Below, one piece after another: positions 7,875-17,030 of a stretch of 42,264 bases of DNA; positions within the stretch are counted from its first letter, which is position 1; the number at the start of each line of letters is the position of its first letter. Source of the stretch: Methylophilaceae bacterium (lineage in GTDB: Bacteria > Pseudomonadota > Gammaproteobacteria > Burkholderiales > Methylophilaceae); the NCBI GenBank assembly GCA_947379975.1, contig CANCPF010000017.1, positions 1 through 42,264 of the forward strand. The letters run 5' to 3'. The translations under genes and the position numbers were made by a program. The notes under the pieces were generated by a model. It did not search any database, had not been told where the DNA came from, and worked only from the letters and a program-made list of their open reading frames with translations.

Positions 7875-8993
7875 TTATGATAATAATTGCTGTATTTCTG
7901 CTAATCGGGCGCCTATTAATTGCTTACTTTTTTCTGCACTTTCAGCCTGCGCCATCACAGTACAGATAGGCTCTCCACCCAACAGCCTAATTTCTTTTTG
8001 TGGCGAAATTATTAGCGGAATATCCATCACCCAAGCCGGCCAAGAAAATGTACTAGCAATCACAATATCATTAATCGCATAAACTACTGCATGAGCTTTG
8101 CAGACTGTAGCTGCTTTAAACTGTAACAACTCTGCCGCATGACTGGCCTGAACATGCACATTCATTAAATTAAACGCCACATTGTTAGCTTCGTACAATT
8201 TATCGGCTTCATACAAATCAAAACTAGCACTCAATCTTGGATTAATTTCCAACACATAAACCAATCCATTATTCACCACTGCATCCAAACTATTTAGGCC
8301 AAGCAAACCAAACGCTACAGTTATTTTTTCTGCCGCTGTAATTAATTGCTGTTTCACAGCTTTCGATAATTCAACATTACTGACTGCACCACCATAACGA
8401 AATGGCAACATTTCTGTTGGGCTGAGCCATTGCTCATTAAAACCGATTACCTCAATCGCGCGAGAATTTGCAGCAAATAACAAGGACACTGACTGACCCA
8501 AAATAAACTGCTGATAATAATATTGATTGCAGCTTGTGCCAGAGTCGACATTAGCGAAACTAATGTGTGTCCCACCACAGCCTCCGACCAACTTTCTCAA
8601 ATAAATCTTTGAATCGATATCGCCTGGCAATTCTTTATAGACTTTAGGGCATGGAATATTCCCGCGTGCTAAAGCAGAAAAAAAACTATCCGCTGCATTT
8701 ATCGCACCTACGGTTAGCGCCGAGTTACCAATCAAAGGTATAAATACTGCAATTTTTGCTAACAAATCTGGCTGTGTTTCAAAGCCACTGCCATAAACAA
8801 AACCTAAATATCGGCTCGCATCTAATTTAGCAACAGCTGCCAGCAATGCCTCGGCATCAAATCCATATTGATCATAATTGACCACAATAGCCATTTCAGC
8901 CGCTGCAACCGTTTGCTGATCGGCAAACCCATCGATGGCGGTAACTTTATAACCTGCCTGTCTAGCTGCCATTACAAATTGCCTAGCAGACAA
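7875..8993 (-). CDS. ATP-grasp enzyme of the H4MPT gene cluster
   Basis: A 372-residue protein of ATP-grasp type. The N-terminal part (SARQFVMAARQAGYKVTAIDGFADQQT, in part) resembles the preATP-grasp fold. The central IYLRKLVGGCGGTHISF is the nucleotide-binding loop, and VYVLEINPRLSASFDLYE contains the Mg-binding Glu-x-Asn-Pro-Arg motif of active ATP-grasp ligases. Such genes are regularly found between mtdB and mch in methylotrophs. A role in H4MPT side-chain assembly, such as ligating an acid to the cofactor, is an inference. It lies 8 bp from mtdB and 21 bp from mch, so one operon is likely. Confidence 0.85.
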   Translation of the reverse strand: MSARQFVMAARQAGYKVTAIDGFADQQTVAAAEMAIVVNYDQYGFDAEALLAAVAKLDASRYLGFVYGSGFETQPDLLAKIAVFIPLIGNSALTVGAINAADSFFSALARGNIPCPKVYKELPGDIDSKIYLRKLVGGCGGTHISFANVDSGTSCNQYYYQQFILGQSVSLLFAANSRAIEVIGFNEQWLSPTEMLPFRYGGAVSNVELSKAVKQQLITAAEKITVAFGLLGLNSLDAVVNNGLVYVLEINPRLSASFDLYEADKLYEANNVAFNLMNVHVQASHAAELLQFKAATVCKAHAVVYAINDIVIASTFSWPAWVMDIPLIISPQKEIRLLGGEPICTVMAQAESAEKSKQLIGARLAEIQQLLS

Positions 8994-9001
8994 GGCAATA
9001 A

Positions 9002-9964
9002 TTAAGAGGGCCGTTTTAATAGCTCACTCGCCAATTTAAATGCGGTACTAAATTCAACATACTTTACGGCTTGAGGCTGCTGGTTTTCAGACGACGGGTT
9101 TTCAGGTTGATGGCTTTCAGATGAAAGAACCGGCGCAAGTAATTGCTTCAGCAATTGGTGCTGCGTTTGATATTTGAGTTGGCCGATTGCCATCGCGCCG
9201 ATGCCATATATTTTGCTACCTGCAATTAACACGCCATCATCATTCATGCTCACGCCCTGCACGCCCATAGGCGCAACAGCATTTACATCTGCAACAATTT
9301 TTAATTTTTTTGCGCAGGCTAAATGTTCTTGGCTAATCACTTGAATGCCTGCCGCCGCGGCACAAACAACAATCTCAGCTTGGGCCAATACGTTCAGTTT
9401 GGCCGTCTCACTAGCACCATCGACCACATGCATATTCACGCCATATTCCGCGTTCCAAGCGGCGGCTTTTGCCTCAACATCGCTTATTGAGCGATGAGCC
9501 ACCAATTGCACCATTGCGCCCTGCTGCGCGGCAATAATGGCGGCACAACTACCGACGGGACCGGTAGCGCCAAATACACACAAGGTTTTTCCACTTAAAT
9601 CTTCACCAAACTGGCTTTTTAGATGATATTCAACCTTAGCAATCATCGCCGCAGCAGTAGTAAATGCACCGGATGGATCGGCCATCACTGAGCAGGCAAA
9701 AGGAGCGAACATGGCGTTTTTTGCGGCCGCTAACATTTGCATGGCTAGATCCACATCACGACCACCAATAAAAATAGCTTCACGCTTCACGCCAGATAAA
9801 GCCCGCGAAAAGATAGCATCCTGTGTTAATCCAACCACCTCAGCCAGCGTCACATTGGTATAGCTGACAACCTTATCAAAACCGGCGTCATACGCCATGT
9901 TGACATCAAACGGGCTGGCATTTTTTGCTGCGGTAAATAAATGTAAAATACTGACTTTTTCCAT
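9002..9964 (-). CDS. mtdB: NAD(P)-dependent methylenetetrahydromethanopterin dehydrogenase
   Basis: Oxidises methylene-H4MPT to methenyl-H4MPT. The N-terminus (SILHLFTAAKNASPFDVNMA, in part), SYTNVTLAEVVGLTQDAIFS and FIGGRDVDLAM match the MtdA/MtdB family. FGATGPVG (about 133-140) is the dinucleotide-binding glycine loop. The protein is 320 residues, longer than usual because of a low-complexity insert near residues 283-300 built from a 15-bp tandem repeat (9081-9125). MtdB rather than MtdA is favoured by the H4MPT gene neighbourhood, with mch next in the operon. GGGAAT lies just upstream of the ATG. Confidence 0.93.
   Translation of the reverse strand: MEKVSILHLFTAAKNASPFDVNMAYDAGFDKVVSYTNVTLAEVVGLTQDAIFSRALSGVKREAIFIGGRDVDLAMQMLAAAKNAMFAPFACSVMADPSGAFTTAAAMIAKVEYHLKSQFGEDLSGKTLCVFGATGPVGSCAAIIAAQQGAMVQLVAHRSISDVEAKAAAWNAEYGVNMHVVDGASETAKLNVLAQAEIVVCAAAAGIQVISQEHLACAKKLKIVADVNAVAPMGVQGVSMNDDGVLIAGSKIYGIGAMAIGQLKYQTQHQLLKQLLAPVLSSESHQPENPSSENQQPQAVKYVEFSTAFKLASELLKRPS
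9081..9125 (-). repeat. 15-bp tandem repeat (three copies) inside mtdB
   Basis: Copies at 9081-9095, 9096-9110 and 9111-9125 share the core GG(T/C)TTTCAG. They encode imperfect five-residue units (SSESH, QPENP, SSENQ) that lengthen the C-terminal region. The reading frame is kept because 15 is a multiple of three. Confidence 0.85.
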
Positions 9965-10023
9965 ACTAATTCCCTTAACTTTTTTAAGCCAATTTCCGAC
10001 GATTAGATTGCTGCTAAAGCAAT

Positions 10024-10059
10024 AAATCGCGCCAATAAGCCTGCAGGCTTAGGCGATTT
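10024..10059 (-). promoter_or_regulatory. Nested hairpin between mptG and mtdB
   Basis: Outer arms AAATCGC (10024-10030) and GCGATTT (10053-10059) enclose the perfect 16-bp palindrome TAAGCCTGCAGGCTTA (10036-10051). It overlaps the mptG stop codon and lies about 60 bp before mtdB. Without a T-tract it is more likely a processing or mRNA-stability element than a full terminator. Confidence 0.5.
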
Positions 10060-11062
10060 AAACAATCTCTGCGCCAGCATTTCGTGCACTACAAATCTTC
10101 CAACTTAAGTGACTATCTAAAAACATCGATTCTAATTGCTGCAAATGCTTTTCTGCTTCTAATTCATTTTCAAACACCGCAAATCCGGTAGGGCCCCAAG
10201 AACTTTGGCCGAAACAAGCCACCCCCATATTTTGTAAAGCCTGCAATACCGCACCTACTTGTTGACTAGCGTAACGCCCACCTTGCGCAGGAGCAAAATA
10301 ATCACCTACATGTGACTGCAACTCTTGAATAGCAAAACCAAATGCTGTTAAATCCTGCTCCACTATTGCAGGCATGGCCTGCATCAGCACATATCGACAC
10401 AAATGAGCCGCTAGACTCTCTGAAAATTCAGGTAATTGTTTGAAAGCCTCACGCTCAACTTCTCCATGAATACCTGGCTGGCTAGCATCAAGGATCAATA
10501 ACACTCGCCAATCTTCAGGGAAATCATACCTAGCTAATAGTGGCGGCACGTTTGATGAAAGTTTACTTAAAGATGTATTTGTACGGGCAGCACGACCGCC
10601 ATCGATTAACAAGCCGCCATAATCGAATGCTGCAATACCGATGCCAGATCGACCACCACGCCCAGTGAGTTCGGCAATTTGCGCAGTGCTTAAATTGAGT
10701 TTGTACAACTGACTAATCGCGGCACCTACCGCTAGCGCTGTTTGGGTGCCAGAACCTAAACCAGCGTGCTCTGGAATATGTTGGCGAATATTGAAGCGAA
10801 CACTGCCACTTAGATTAAGTTTAATGATGAATTGCTGGGCGATACTTGCTACTTTATCTACGACAGATGTAATGCCTTCAACCTGTAACTGACTCGACAT
10901 TTGCGCAGATAATTCAATGGTAGGTGTGGCTAAACTTAAGCCTATGCTGCCGAACTTTCGACCTAAGCCTCCATGTAAATCAAAAAAACCCATGTGCAGA
11001 CGCGCAGTGCTTTTAATGGAGATTTCAGATGCTGGATTATTGTTATTATTGGCTGTGGTCAT
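10058..11062 (-). CDS. mptG: Beta-ribofuranosylaminobenzene 5'-phosphate synthase (H4MPT biosynthesis)
   Basis: Joins 4-aminobenzoate and phosphoribosyl pyrophosphate in the first committed step of methanopterin synthesis. It is a 334-residue member of the GHMP-kinase-like fold. Visible are TARLHMGFFDLHGGLGR near the start, the ATP/phosphate loop PEHAGLGSGTQTALAVG (about residues 95-111), and GRGGRSGIGIAAFDYGGLL, which is typical of bacterial beta-RFAP synthases. The N-terminus has a run of five Asn codons from an AAT/AAC microsatellite. It lies directly upstream of mtdB on the same strand and is likely the first gene of the cluster. Confidence 0.93.
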   Translation of the reverse strand: MTTANNNNNPASEISIKSTARLHMGFFDLHGGLGRKFGSIGLSLATPTIELSAQMSSQLQVEGITSVVDKVASIAQQFIIKLNLSGSVRFNIRQHIPEHAGLGSGTQTALAVGAAISQLYKLNLSTAQIAELTGRGGRSGIGIAAFDYGGLLIDGGRAARTNTSLSKLSSNVPPLLARYDFPEDWRVLLILDASQPGIHGEVEREAFKQLPEFSESLAAHLCRYVLMQAMPAIVEQDLTAFGFAIQELQSHVGDYFAPAQGGRYASQQVGAVLQALQNMGVACFGQSSWGPTGFAVFENELEAEKHLQQLESMFLDSHLSWKICSARNAGAEIV

Positions 11063-11472
11063 AAAAATTTTATTGTGCTTCTTATTCTTTATTTTTTAAT
11101 AATCTTGCAGCTGACATTAATTGCTAAATTTTAGTAAAAGTATCGCACGCTAAGTATTAATTTCATATAATTGTCTTTATGCATTTTAGCTGACGGAAAT
11201 TACTTTTAATACTTAACCGACGATCTATTTAGCACTTAATTACCAGCTTGCATCATTTTTAGTCCGAAGTGTAGATTTACAGGTGACAACCAGTGCATTT
11301 TTAGGCAAAATAACCACAATTAATAAACATCTTAATATTTAACGTCCCGCCAACTCTCATTGCGCTTCATTCATTGAAAAAAATCAGGTCTGAATAGCAT
11401 TAATTTGAGTGAAGTGATGTATTAAAAAAACTAGAAATCTATTCACTTGTTTGCAAAGTTTAAGGAACCATC
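11063..11472. other. Divergent intergenic region between mptG and ppsA
   Basis: This 410-bp AT-rich gap must hold the promoters of two divergent units. I see no convincing -35/-10 pair, operator palindrome or RNA gene in it. The plus-strand end has AAGGA 6-7 nt before the ppsA ATG. Confidence 0.4.
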
Positions 11473-13845
11473 ATGTCAGTTCACGTTATTCCATTCGAAA
11501 ATCTACGAAACGTAGACGTACCTTCAGTTGGTGGTAAAAATGCTTCTTTAGGTGAGATGATCTCTCAGCTATCGGCAAAAGGTGTTCGCGTACCAACCGG
11601 CTTTGCAACCACGGCCGATGCTTACCGTGAATTTTTAGCGGTGAATGGTTTAGACGTTAAAATTAATGCTGAACTTGATAAATTAAACGTAGACGATACA
11701 CAAGCGCTAGCCATTTGTGGCAAACAAGTACGCGAATGGATTATGGCAGCGCCTTTTCCAGCTGCGCTAGATAAAGCCATTGCTACGCATTACGAAATGT
11801 TAATTGCAAAATCTGGTAACGGTGCAACCTTTGCAGTGCGTTCTTCAGCCACGGCAGAAGATTTACCTGACGCTTCATTTGCAGGCCAACAAGAATCTTT
11901 TCTAAACATTCATGGTTTAGATAATATTTTGCATGCGATTAAAGAAGTATTCGCGTCCCTTTACAACGACCGCGCCATTTCATACCGCGTACACAAAGGT
12001 TTTGTACATGCTGACGTGGCCTTATCAGCCGGCATCCAACAAATGGTGCGTAGCGATATTGGCTGTGCTGGCGTCATGTTCACGATTGATACTGAATCTG
12101 GCTTTAAAGATGTCGTGTTCATCACATCATCTTACGGTCTAGGTGAAACAGTGGTGCAAGGTGCGGTTAATCCTGATGAATTTTATGTTCACAAACCAAC
12201 CCTAGCATTAGGCAAGCCATCAATTGTGCGTCGCACTATGGGTTCAAAACTCATTAAAATGGTCTTTTCTGACGCAACGCAAGCCGGCAAAAGCACAAAC
12301 ACTATTGATGTAGATGCGGCTGACAGCGACCGTTATTCACTTTCAAATGAAGACGTATTAGAGTTAGCGCGTTATGCCATGACTATTGAAGCCCATTATG
12401 GCTGCCCTATGGATATTGAGTGGGGCAAAAACGGCATTGATAACAAGCTTTATATCTTGCAAGCACGTCCAGAAACAGTTAAATCTCAAGAGTCTTTAAA
12501 TAACGTCACTGAGACTTTTAAACTAAATAAACACAAAGCAATTCCACTAGTGGTTGGCCGCGCGGTTACGCAAAAAGTCGGTGTAGGCCCAGTACGCATT
12601 GTGCTTGATCCTGCTGACATGCATTTGGTACAACCTGGTGATGTTTTAGTAGCCGACATGACGGACCCTAATTGGGAGCCAGTCATGAAACGTGCAAGTG
12701 CTTTAGTGACTAACCGCGGCGGACGTACTTGTCATGCGGCGATTATTGCCCGTGAACTTGGCATTCCAGCGATTGTTGGCTCTGTAAATGCAACGGACAT
12801 TTTGCGCGAAGGTGAAATCGTTACGGTTTCTTGTGCAGAGGGCGAGTCTGGCTTTGTTTACCACGGTGCACTTGACTTTGAAATCAGCTCACAAGCTACT
12901 TCAACGTTACCGCCAGCGCCATGTAAAATCATGATGAACGTTGGCAATCCTGACATGGCCTTTGGTTTTGCAAAAACACCAAATGATGGCGTGGGTTTAG
13001 CGCGCTTGGAATTTGTTATTAACAATATGGTTGGCATTCATCCAAAAGCAATTTTGAATTTTGATGCAATGCCTACCGCGATCAAAACCACCATCAAAAA
13101 TCGCTCACGTGGTTACACTTCACCTAAACAATTTTACATCGACAAAGTAGCCGAAGGCGTTGCTACAATTGCCGCGGCATTTTATCCAAAACCGGTGATT
13201 GTCCGTACTTCTGATTTTAAATCTAATGAGTACAAAAAACTGGTTGGCGGTGAGATTTACGAGCCAGATGAAGAAAACCCAATGATAGGCTTTCGTGGCG
13301 CCGCGCGTTACATGGCTGAAGACTTTAAAGAATGCTTTGCCATGGAATGTACTGCCATGAAAAAAGTACGCGATGAAATGGGTTTAACTAACGTAGAGTT
13401 GATGATTCCTTTTGTGCGTACTTTAGCTGAAGCAAAAGCTGTGACAGAAATCATGGCGGCTAATGGTCTTAAGCGTGGTGAAAATGGCTTACGTCTTATT
13501 ATGATGTGCGAAATTCCATCTAACGCTTTATTAGCAGAACAGTTCTTAGCTTACTTTGACGGTTACTCAATTGGCTCTAATGACTTAACACAACTTACAT
13601 TGGGTATGGATAGAGACTCTGGTATTTTGGCAGATGGTTTTGATGAGCGTAATGATGCCGTTAAAGCCTTGATTAAAATGGCGATTAACACGTGTAATCG
13701 CCTAGGTAAATATGTCGGAATTTGCGGCCAAGGCCCATCAGATCACCCTGACTTTGCTGAATGGCTAGTTGAAGAAGGCATCCAATCTATGTCGCTCAAC
13801 CCAGATACTGTGGTTGCAACATGGCAACGTTTAGCTAAGAAATAA
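11473..13845 (+). CDS. ppsA: Phosphoenolpyruvate synthase
   Basis: Makes PEP, AMP and phosphate from pyruvate and ATP, for gluconeogenesis. At 790 residues it matches the family. The N-terminal ATP-binding domain starts with VPSVGGKNASLGEM and contains FAVRSSATAEDLPDASFAGQQ (in part). The phosphohistidine domain has GGRTCHAAIIARELGIPA with catalytic His421. The C-terminal TIM-barrel domain has the Cys-containing loop GICGQGPSDHP. The ribosome site AAGGA and start are clear. ppsR follows 12 bp later. Confidence 0.97.
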   Translation: MSVHVIPFENLRNVDVPSVGGKNASLGEMISQLSAKGVRVPTGFATTADAYREFLAVNGLDVKINAELDKLNVDDTQALAICGKQVREWIMAAPFPAALDKAIATHYEMLIAKSGNGATFAVRSSATAEDLPDASFAGQQESFLNIHGLDNILHAIKEVFASLYNDRAISYRVHKGFVHADVALSAGIQQMVRSDIGCAGVMFTIDTESGFKDVVFITSSYGLGETVVQGAVNPDEFYVHKPTLALGKPSIVRRTMGSKLIKMVFSDATQAGKSTNTIDVDAADSDRYSLSNEDVLELARYAMTIEAHYGCPMDIEWGKNGIDNKLYILQARPETVKSQESLNNVTETFKLNKHKAIPLVVGRAVTQKVGVGPVRIVLDPADMHLVQPGDVLVADMTDPNWEPVMKRASALVTNRGGRTCHAAIIARELGIPAIVGSVNATDILREGEIVTVSCAEGESGFVYHGALDFEISSQATSTLPPAPCKIMMNVGNPDMAFGFAKTPNDGVGLARLEFVINNMVGIHPKAILNFDAMPTAIKTTIKNRSRGYTSPKQFYIDKVAEGVATIAAAFYPKPVIVRTSDFKSNEYKKLVGGEIYEPDEENPMIGFRGAARYMAEDFKECFAMECTAMKKVRDEMGLTNVELMIPFVRTLAEAKAVTEIMAANGLKRGENGLRLIMMCEIPSNALLAEQFLAYFDGYSIGSNDLTQLTLGMDRDSGILADGFDERNDAVKALIKMAINTCNRLGKYVGICGQGPSDHPDFAEWLVEEGIQSMSLNPDTVVATWQRLAKK

Positions 13846-13857
13846 TGGCTAAGCGTT

Positions 13858-14664
13858 ATGCTTAATCGTACCGTATTTTTCATCTCTGACGGTACTGGTA
13901 TTACTGCCAGCGCCTTGGGTAAATTGCTTGAGCATTTTCCAAGCACAAACTTTACCCAAGTGCGTATGCCATTTACCGACACACTCGATAAAATCAAGCT
14001 CGCACAGATTTCGATTTTGCACGCTGCTGAGGAAAATGGTGGTCGGCCAGTAGTGATTATGTCATTAGGCGACATGGAATTACGCAATACTTTAAAGCAA
14101 TCCAATGCCTATTTTATTGACTTATTTAACACCTTCATAGACCCGCTAGGCCTTGAATTAGATCAAAAACCGCTGACCGGTGCAGGCATTGCGCATAGCG
14201 TAATGGGCACCAAGTACAACGACCGCATGGAAGCGATTAATTTCACGCTGAATCACGATGATGGCATGACAAATTCTGGCTTAGAAGAAGCGCAGGTGAT
14301 TTTAATTGGCGTTTCTCGTTGCGGAAAAACGCCTACCAGCGTTTATTTAGCCATGCAATTTGGTATTAAAGCAGCCAATTATCCATTAATTCCAGAAGAC
14401 TTTGAACGTGGCGCATTGCCGGCTATTTTGCATAAACACCTAGATAAAATATTTGGCTTAACCATCAAGCCAGAACGCCTACATGCAGTACGTAACGAGC
14501 GTAGATCTGGCAGCTTTTATGCTTCTTTAGATAATTGTAGAAAAGAAATCACCACAGCAGAAAACCTAATGCGCAATGCAGGCATTACCTGGGCAGACTC
14601 AACCAGTCGTTCAGTGGAAGAATTGTCAGCCATCATTATGGAAAGAACTCGCAAGCCTACTTAA
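13858..14664 (+). CDS. ppsR: PEP synthase regulatory protein (bifunctional kinase/pyrophosphorylase)
   Basis: A DUF299-family enzyme that inactivates PEP synthase by ADP-dependent threonine phosphorylation and reactivates it by phosphorolysis. The family start (RTVFFISDGTGITASALG), the P-loop GVSRCGKTPTS (about 152-162) and NYPLIPEDF are present. Length is 268 residues, which is normal. It follows ppsA by 12 bp, its usual partner, so the pair is an operon controlling pyruvate-to-PEP flux. A strong terminator follows. Confidence 0.95.
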   Translation: MLNRTVFFISDGTGITASALGKLLEHFPSTNFTQVRMPFTDTLDKIKLAQISILHAAEENGGRPVVIMSLGDMELRNTLKQSNAYFIDLFNTFIDPLGLELDQKPLTGAGIAHSVMGTKYNDRMEAINFTLNHDDGMTNSGLEEAQVILIGVSRCGKTPTSVYLAMQFGIKAANYPLIPEDFERGALPAILHKHLDKIFGLTIKPERLHAVRNERRSGSFYASLDNCRKEITTAENLMRNAGITWADSTSRSVEELSAIIMERTRKPT

Positions 14665-14701
14665 TTGCAATATAGCGTTATTTTTGCAAGGCATTAGCAA
14701 T

Positions 14702-14728
14702 AAAAAAGGCGCATCAAGCGCCTTTTTT
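14702..14728. terminator. Bidirectional terminator between ppsR and the peroxidase gene
   Basis: A perfect 11-bp stem (AAAAAAGGCGC/GCGCCTTTTTT) with loop ATCAA. It lies between convergent genes and has A and T tracts on both sides, so it can serve both. Confidence 0.93.
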
Positions 14729-14756
14729 ACTATGCAAAACTGACTCTAAACCAACC

Positions 14757-15287
14757 TTATTTCAAACTAGGTTTAATTCTAGCTAAAATCTCATTAGAGT
14801 CAGGCTTCACATCACTACTATAAGCATACACATCTTTACCGCCCGGCAAAATCACATATTTAAAGAAATTCCATGATGGCGCTGAACCAGTTTTAGCCAT
14901 CAACTGTTTGTAAAATGGATTAGCTGAATCACCAGTCACTGAACTTTTAGTCATCATAGGAAACTTAACGGCATAAGTTAATTTGCAAAAGTCGCCAATT
15001 TGCTTATCGCTGCCCGGTTCCTGCCTAAAGTCGTTGGATGGAAAACCAATCACTAACAAACCATTGGCTTTATATTTGCTATACAAACCTTCAAGCGCAT
15101 CAAACTGAGGCGTAAAACCACATTTACTGGCGGTATTCACCACTAATATTGGTTTGTCCTGATAATCGCACAGATTAATTTTTTCACCCTGTAAAGTAGT
15201 AAATTGGTGATTGTAGAGTTCAGAACAAGCCGCATTTGCCATCTGTGTCGCCCCCAATAACAAAACTGATAAGAGAATTTTTTTCAT
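14757..15287 (-). CDS. Exported glutathione-peroxidase-family thiol peroxidase
   Basis: A 176-residue thiol peroxidase that reduces hydroperoxides. A signal peptide (about 1-19, ending ANA) predicts a periplasmic location. The catalytic cysteine is Cys56 in NTASKCGFTPQ. Trp139 and Asn140 (SWNF) complete two more tetrad positions. The usual Gln of FPCNQF is Asp86 here (FPSNDF), as in some other exported members. A resolving cysteine could be Cys101. The electron donor is probably thioredoxin-like rather than glutathione; this is inference. Confidence 0.9.
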   Translation of the reverse strand: MKKILLSVLLLGATQMANAACSELYNHQFTTLQGEKINLCDYQDKPILVVNTASKCGFTPQFDALEGLYSKYKANGLLVIGFPSNDFRQEPGSDKQIGDFCKLTYAVKFPMMTKSSVTGDSANPFYKQLMAKTGSAPSWNFFKYVILPGGKDVYAYSSDVKPDSNEILARIKPSLK

Positions 15288-15389
15288 ATTTGCTCGCTAG
15301 AAGTAATTAAGTTAAATATTTGATTAGGACTCATCACCTTCCCAATAGTTCGAATTTATAGCGACGAATTAAACTTGAATAAGCTTAAT

Positions 15390-16772
15390 CTAATGAATGA
15401 AGTTCAACAAAAAACCTATCATAGAAAAAATAAAAATCATTTTGATAACGCTTAGTTTGAATTTAAACAAGACTAAAAACCCGACCACTGCTAGGCTTAA
15501 CGACCACCAATCAACCTGATAAAACACAAAATGTGACGCCACAAAATTAGGCAAAACAGCAGTATTCGGCATAAAAATATGTGCCGCAAAAAACAGCGCT
15601 AAACTCAAAATCACCCCAACCACAGCTGCTGTAATGGCAGTTAATGGCCCAGTAAATTTCAAATTACCTTGCGTTTTTTCAATAAAAGGCCCACCCATAA
15701 AAATGAACACAAACGAGGGTAGAAACGTAAAAAACGTCACGATACTGGCCGCAACTACACCAGATAATAAGAGACTTTCCGCACCAAATACCTGTTGCGT
15801 CCAGCCGCCGACAAAGCCAACAAACGCCACAATCATAATCAGCGGACCTGGTGTAGTTTCACCCAAAGCCAATCCATCTATCATTTGCGTAGCGCTTAAC
15901 CATTGATAATGCCCCACCGCGCCTTGATACACGTAAGGCAATACCGCATAAGCACCACCAAATGTCATTAATGCGGCCTTAGTAAAAAACCAGCCCATCT
16001 GGGTAAATGTTGCGTGCCAGCCGTAAATAATTGTCAGCAGACCCATGGCAACTAACCATACAGTCAAACCTACCGCCAATATTTTAAACAGGTGCTTAAT
16101 ATTAAATTTTGCATGTTTAGGGATAGGCGTATCGTCATCTATCACCGCTTTGCCAAAGCTTTTATGGCGAGATTGACCCCCAGCGCCTAAGTTAAAAGTA
16201 TTTGGTGAATAGCGACTACCGATATAGCCGATGACAGTAGCAAACAGCACAATTAAAGGAAACGGTAGCTTAAAAAAAACAATCGCAACAAAAGATGACC
16301 ATGAAATCAACCACAGCCATTTGTTTTTTAAAGCGCGACTGCCAATACGATAGGCTGCAAATAAGACAATGGCAACAACCGCAGATTTAATGCCATATAA
16401 AATACCGCTAACAATAGGCTGTTGACCAAAGCGCAAATAGACATAGCTAAGTGCAATTAAAATAAAAAATGATGGCAACACAAATAAACAACCGGCGATC
16501 AAGCCGCCCCAAGTTCTATGCATCAACCAGCCGATATAAGTCGCTAATTGTTGTGCTTCTGGGCCTGGCAATACCATGCAATAATTAAGCGCGTGTAAAA
16601 AGCGTTTTTCTGAAATCCAACGTTTTTTCTCAACCAAATCGTGATGCATAATAGCAATTTGGCCGACTGGCCCGCCAAAGCTTACAAAGCCAAGCTTTAG
16701 CCAATACCAAAAGGCTTCTTTTAATGTGGGGGTTTTAGGTTGCAATTGGCCGTTAGAAGCATTGGTCATCAA
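15390..16772 (-). CDS. chrA: Chromate transporter ChrA (two-domain CHR family)
   Basis: A 460-residue inner-membrane protein with two homologous halves. The first half starts with FVSFGGPVGQIAIMHHD and contains MVLPGPEAQQLATYIGW. The second has TFGGAYAVLPYVYQGAV and LGETTPGPLIMIVAFVG. These are the paired CHR signature blocks of long ChrA proteins, which extrude chromate. No chrB or other metal gene is adjacent. The integrative element begins about 90 bp upstream of its start, so its promoter region abuts the insertion site. Confidence 0.93.
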   Translation of the reverse strand: MMTNASNGQLQPKTPTLKEAFWYWLKLGFVSFGGPVGQIAIMHHDLVEKKRWISEKRFLHALNYCMVLPGPEAQQLATYIGWLMHRTWGGLIAGCLFVLPSFFILIALSYVYLRFGQQPIVSGILYGIKSAVVAIVLFAAYRIGSRALKNKWLWLISWSSFVAIVFFKLPFPLIVLFATVIGYIGSRYSPNTFNLGAGGQSRHKSFGKAVIDDDTPIPKHAKFNIKHLFKILAVGLTVWLVAMGLLTIIYGWHATFTQMGWFFTKAALMTFGGAYAVLPYVYQGAVGHYQWLSATQMIDGLALGETTPGPLIMIVAFVGFVGGWTQQVFGAESLLLSGVVAASIVTFFTFLPSFVFIFMGGPFIEKTQGNLKFTGPLTAITAAVVGVILSLALFFAAHIFMPNTAVLPNFVASHFVFYQVDWWSLSLAVVGFLVLFKFKLSVIKMIFIFSMIGFLLNFIH

Positions 16773-16859
16773 TGGCTTTCAGGATAAATTGTTTAGAACG
16801 TTTTTTATTTTAGTAAAAAAACAAAAGTCAGACACTGCTAATGACTTCGTAAATCATGC

Positions 16860-16876
16860 TACTGGCGGAAGAGGCG
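16860..16876. repeat. Left attachment site
   Basis: TACTGGCGGAAGAGGCG, identical to 23380-23396 inside and beside tRNA-Ser. Upstream, AAATCAT (16851-16857) also matches 23371-23377, with two mismatches between the blocks. Confidence 0.88.
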
Positions 16877-16992
16877 TCCTCTTATCCCACTTTCGCAGAC
16901 ATTCGCACTAGCCTAAAAATACAATGTATATCAATAAGTTATAGCACAACGAACTAACACGAATTCGCTAAAGTTTGCTACAATCCCCACTA

Positions 16993-17016
16993 GCGGGTAA
17001 GAACGCGGGTAAGAAC
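16993..17016 (+). promoter_or_regulatory. Left arm-type repeats next to the integrase gene
   Basis: Two adjacent copies of GCGGGTAAGAAC (16993-17004 and 17005-17016). The same GGTAAGAAC core occurs twice, again 12 bp apart, near the right end. This is the arrangement expected of integrase arm-binding sites. The second copy ends one base before the GGAGG ribosome site of the integrase gene, so bound integrase could limit its own expression. Confidence 0.7.
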
Positions 17017-17030
17017 TGGAGGTTTGGCGG

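Noticed and set aside
9088..9097. Neisseria-like DNA uptake sequence (TTCAGACGAC)
   Set aside because: It occurs once, inside a 15-bp coding repeat whose other copies do not match; no sign of a genome-wide uptake signal in this window.
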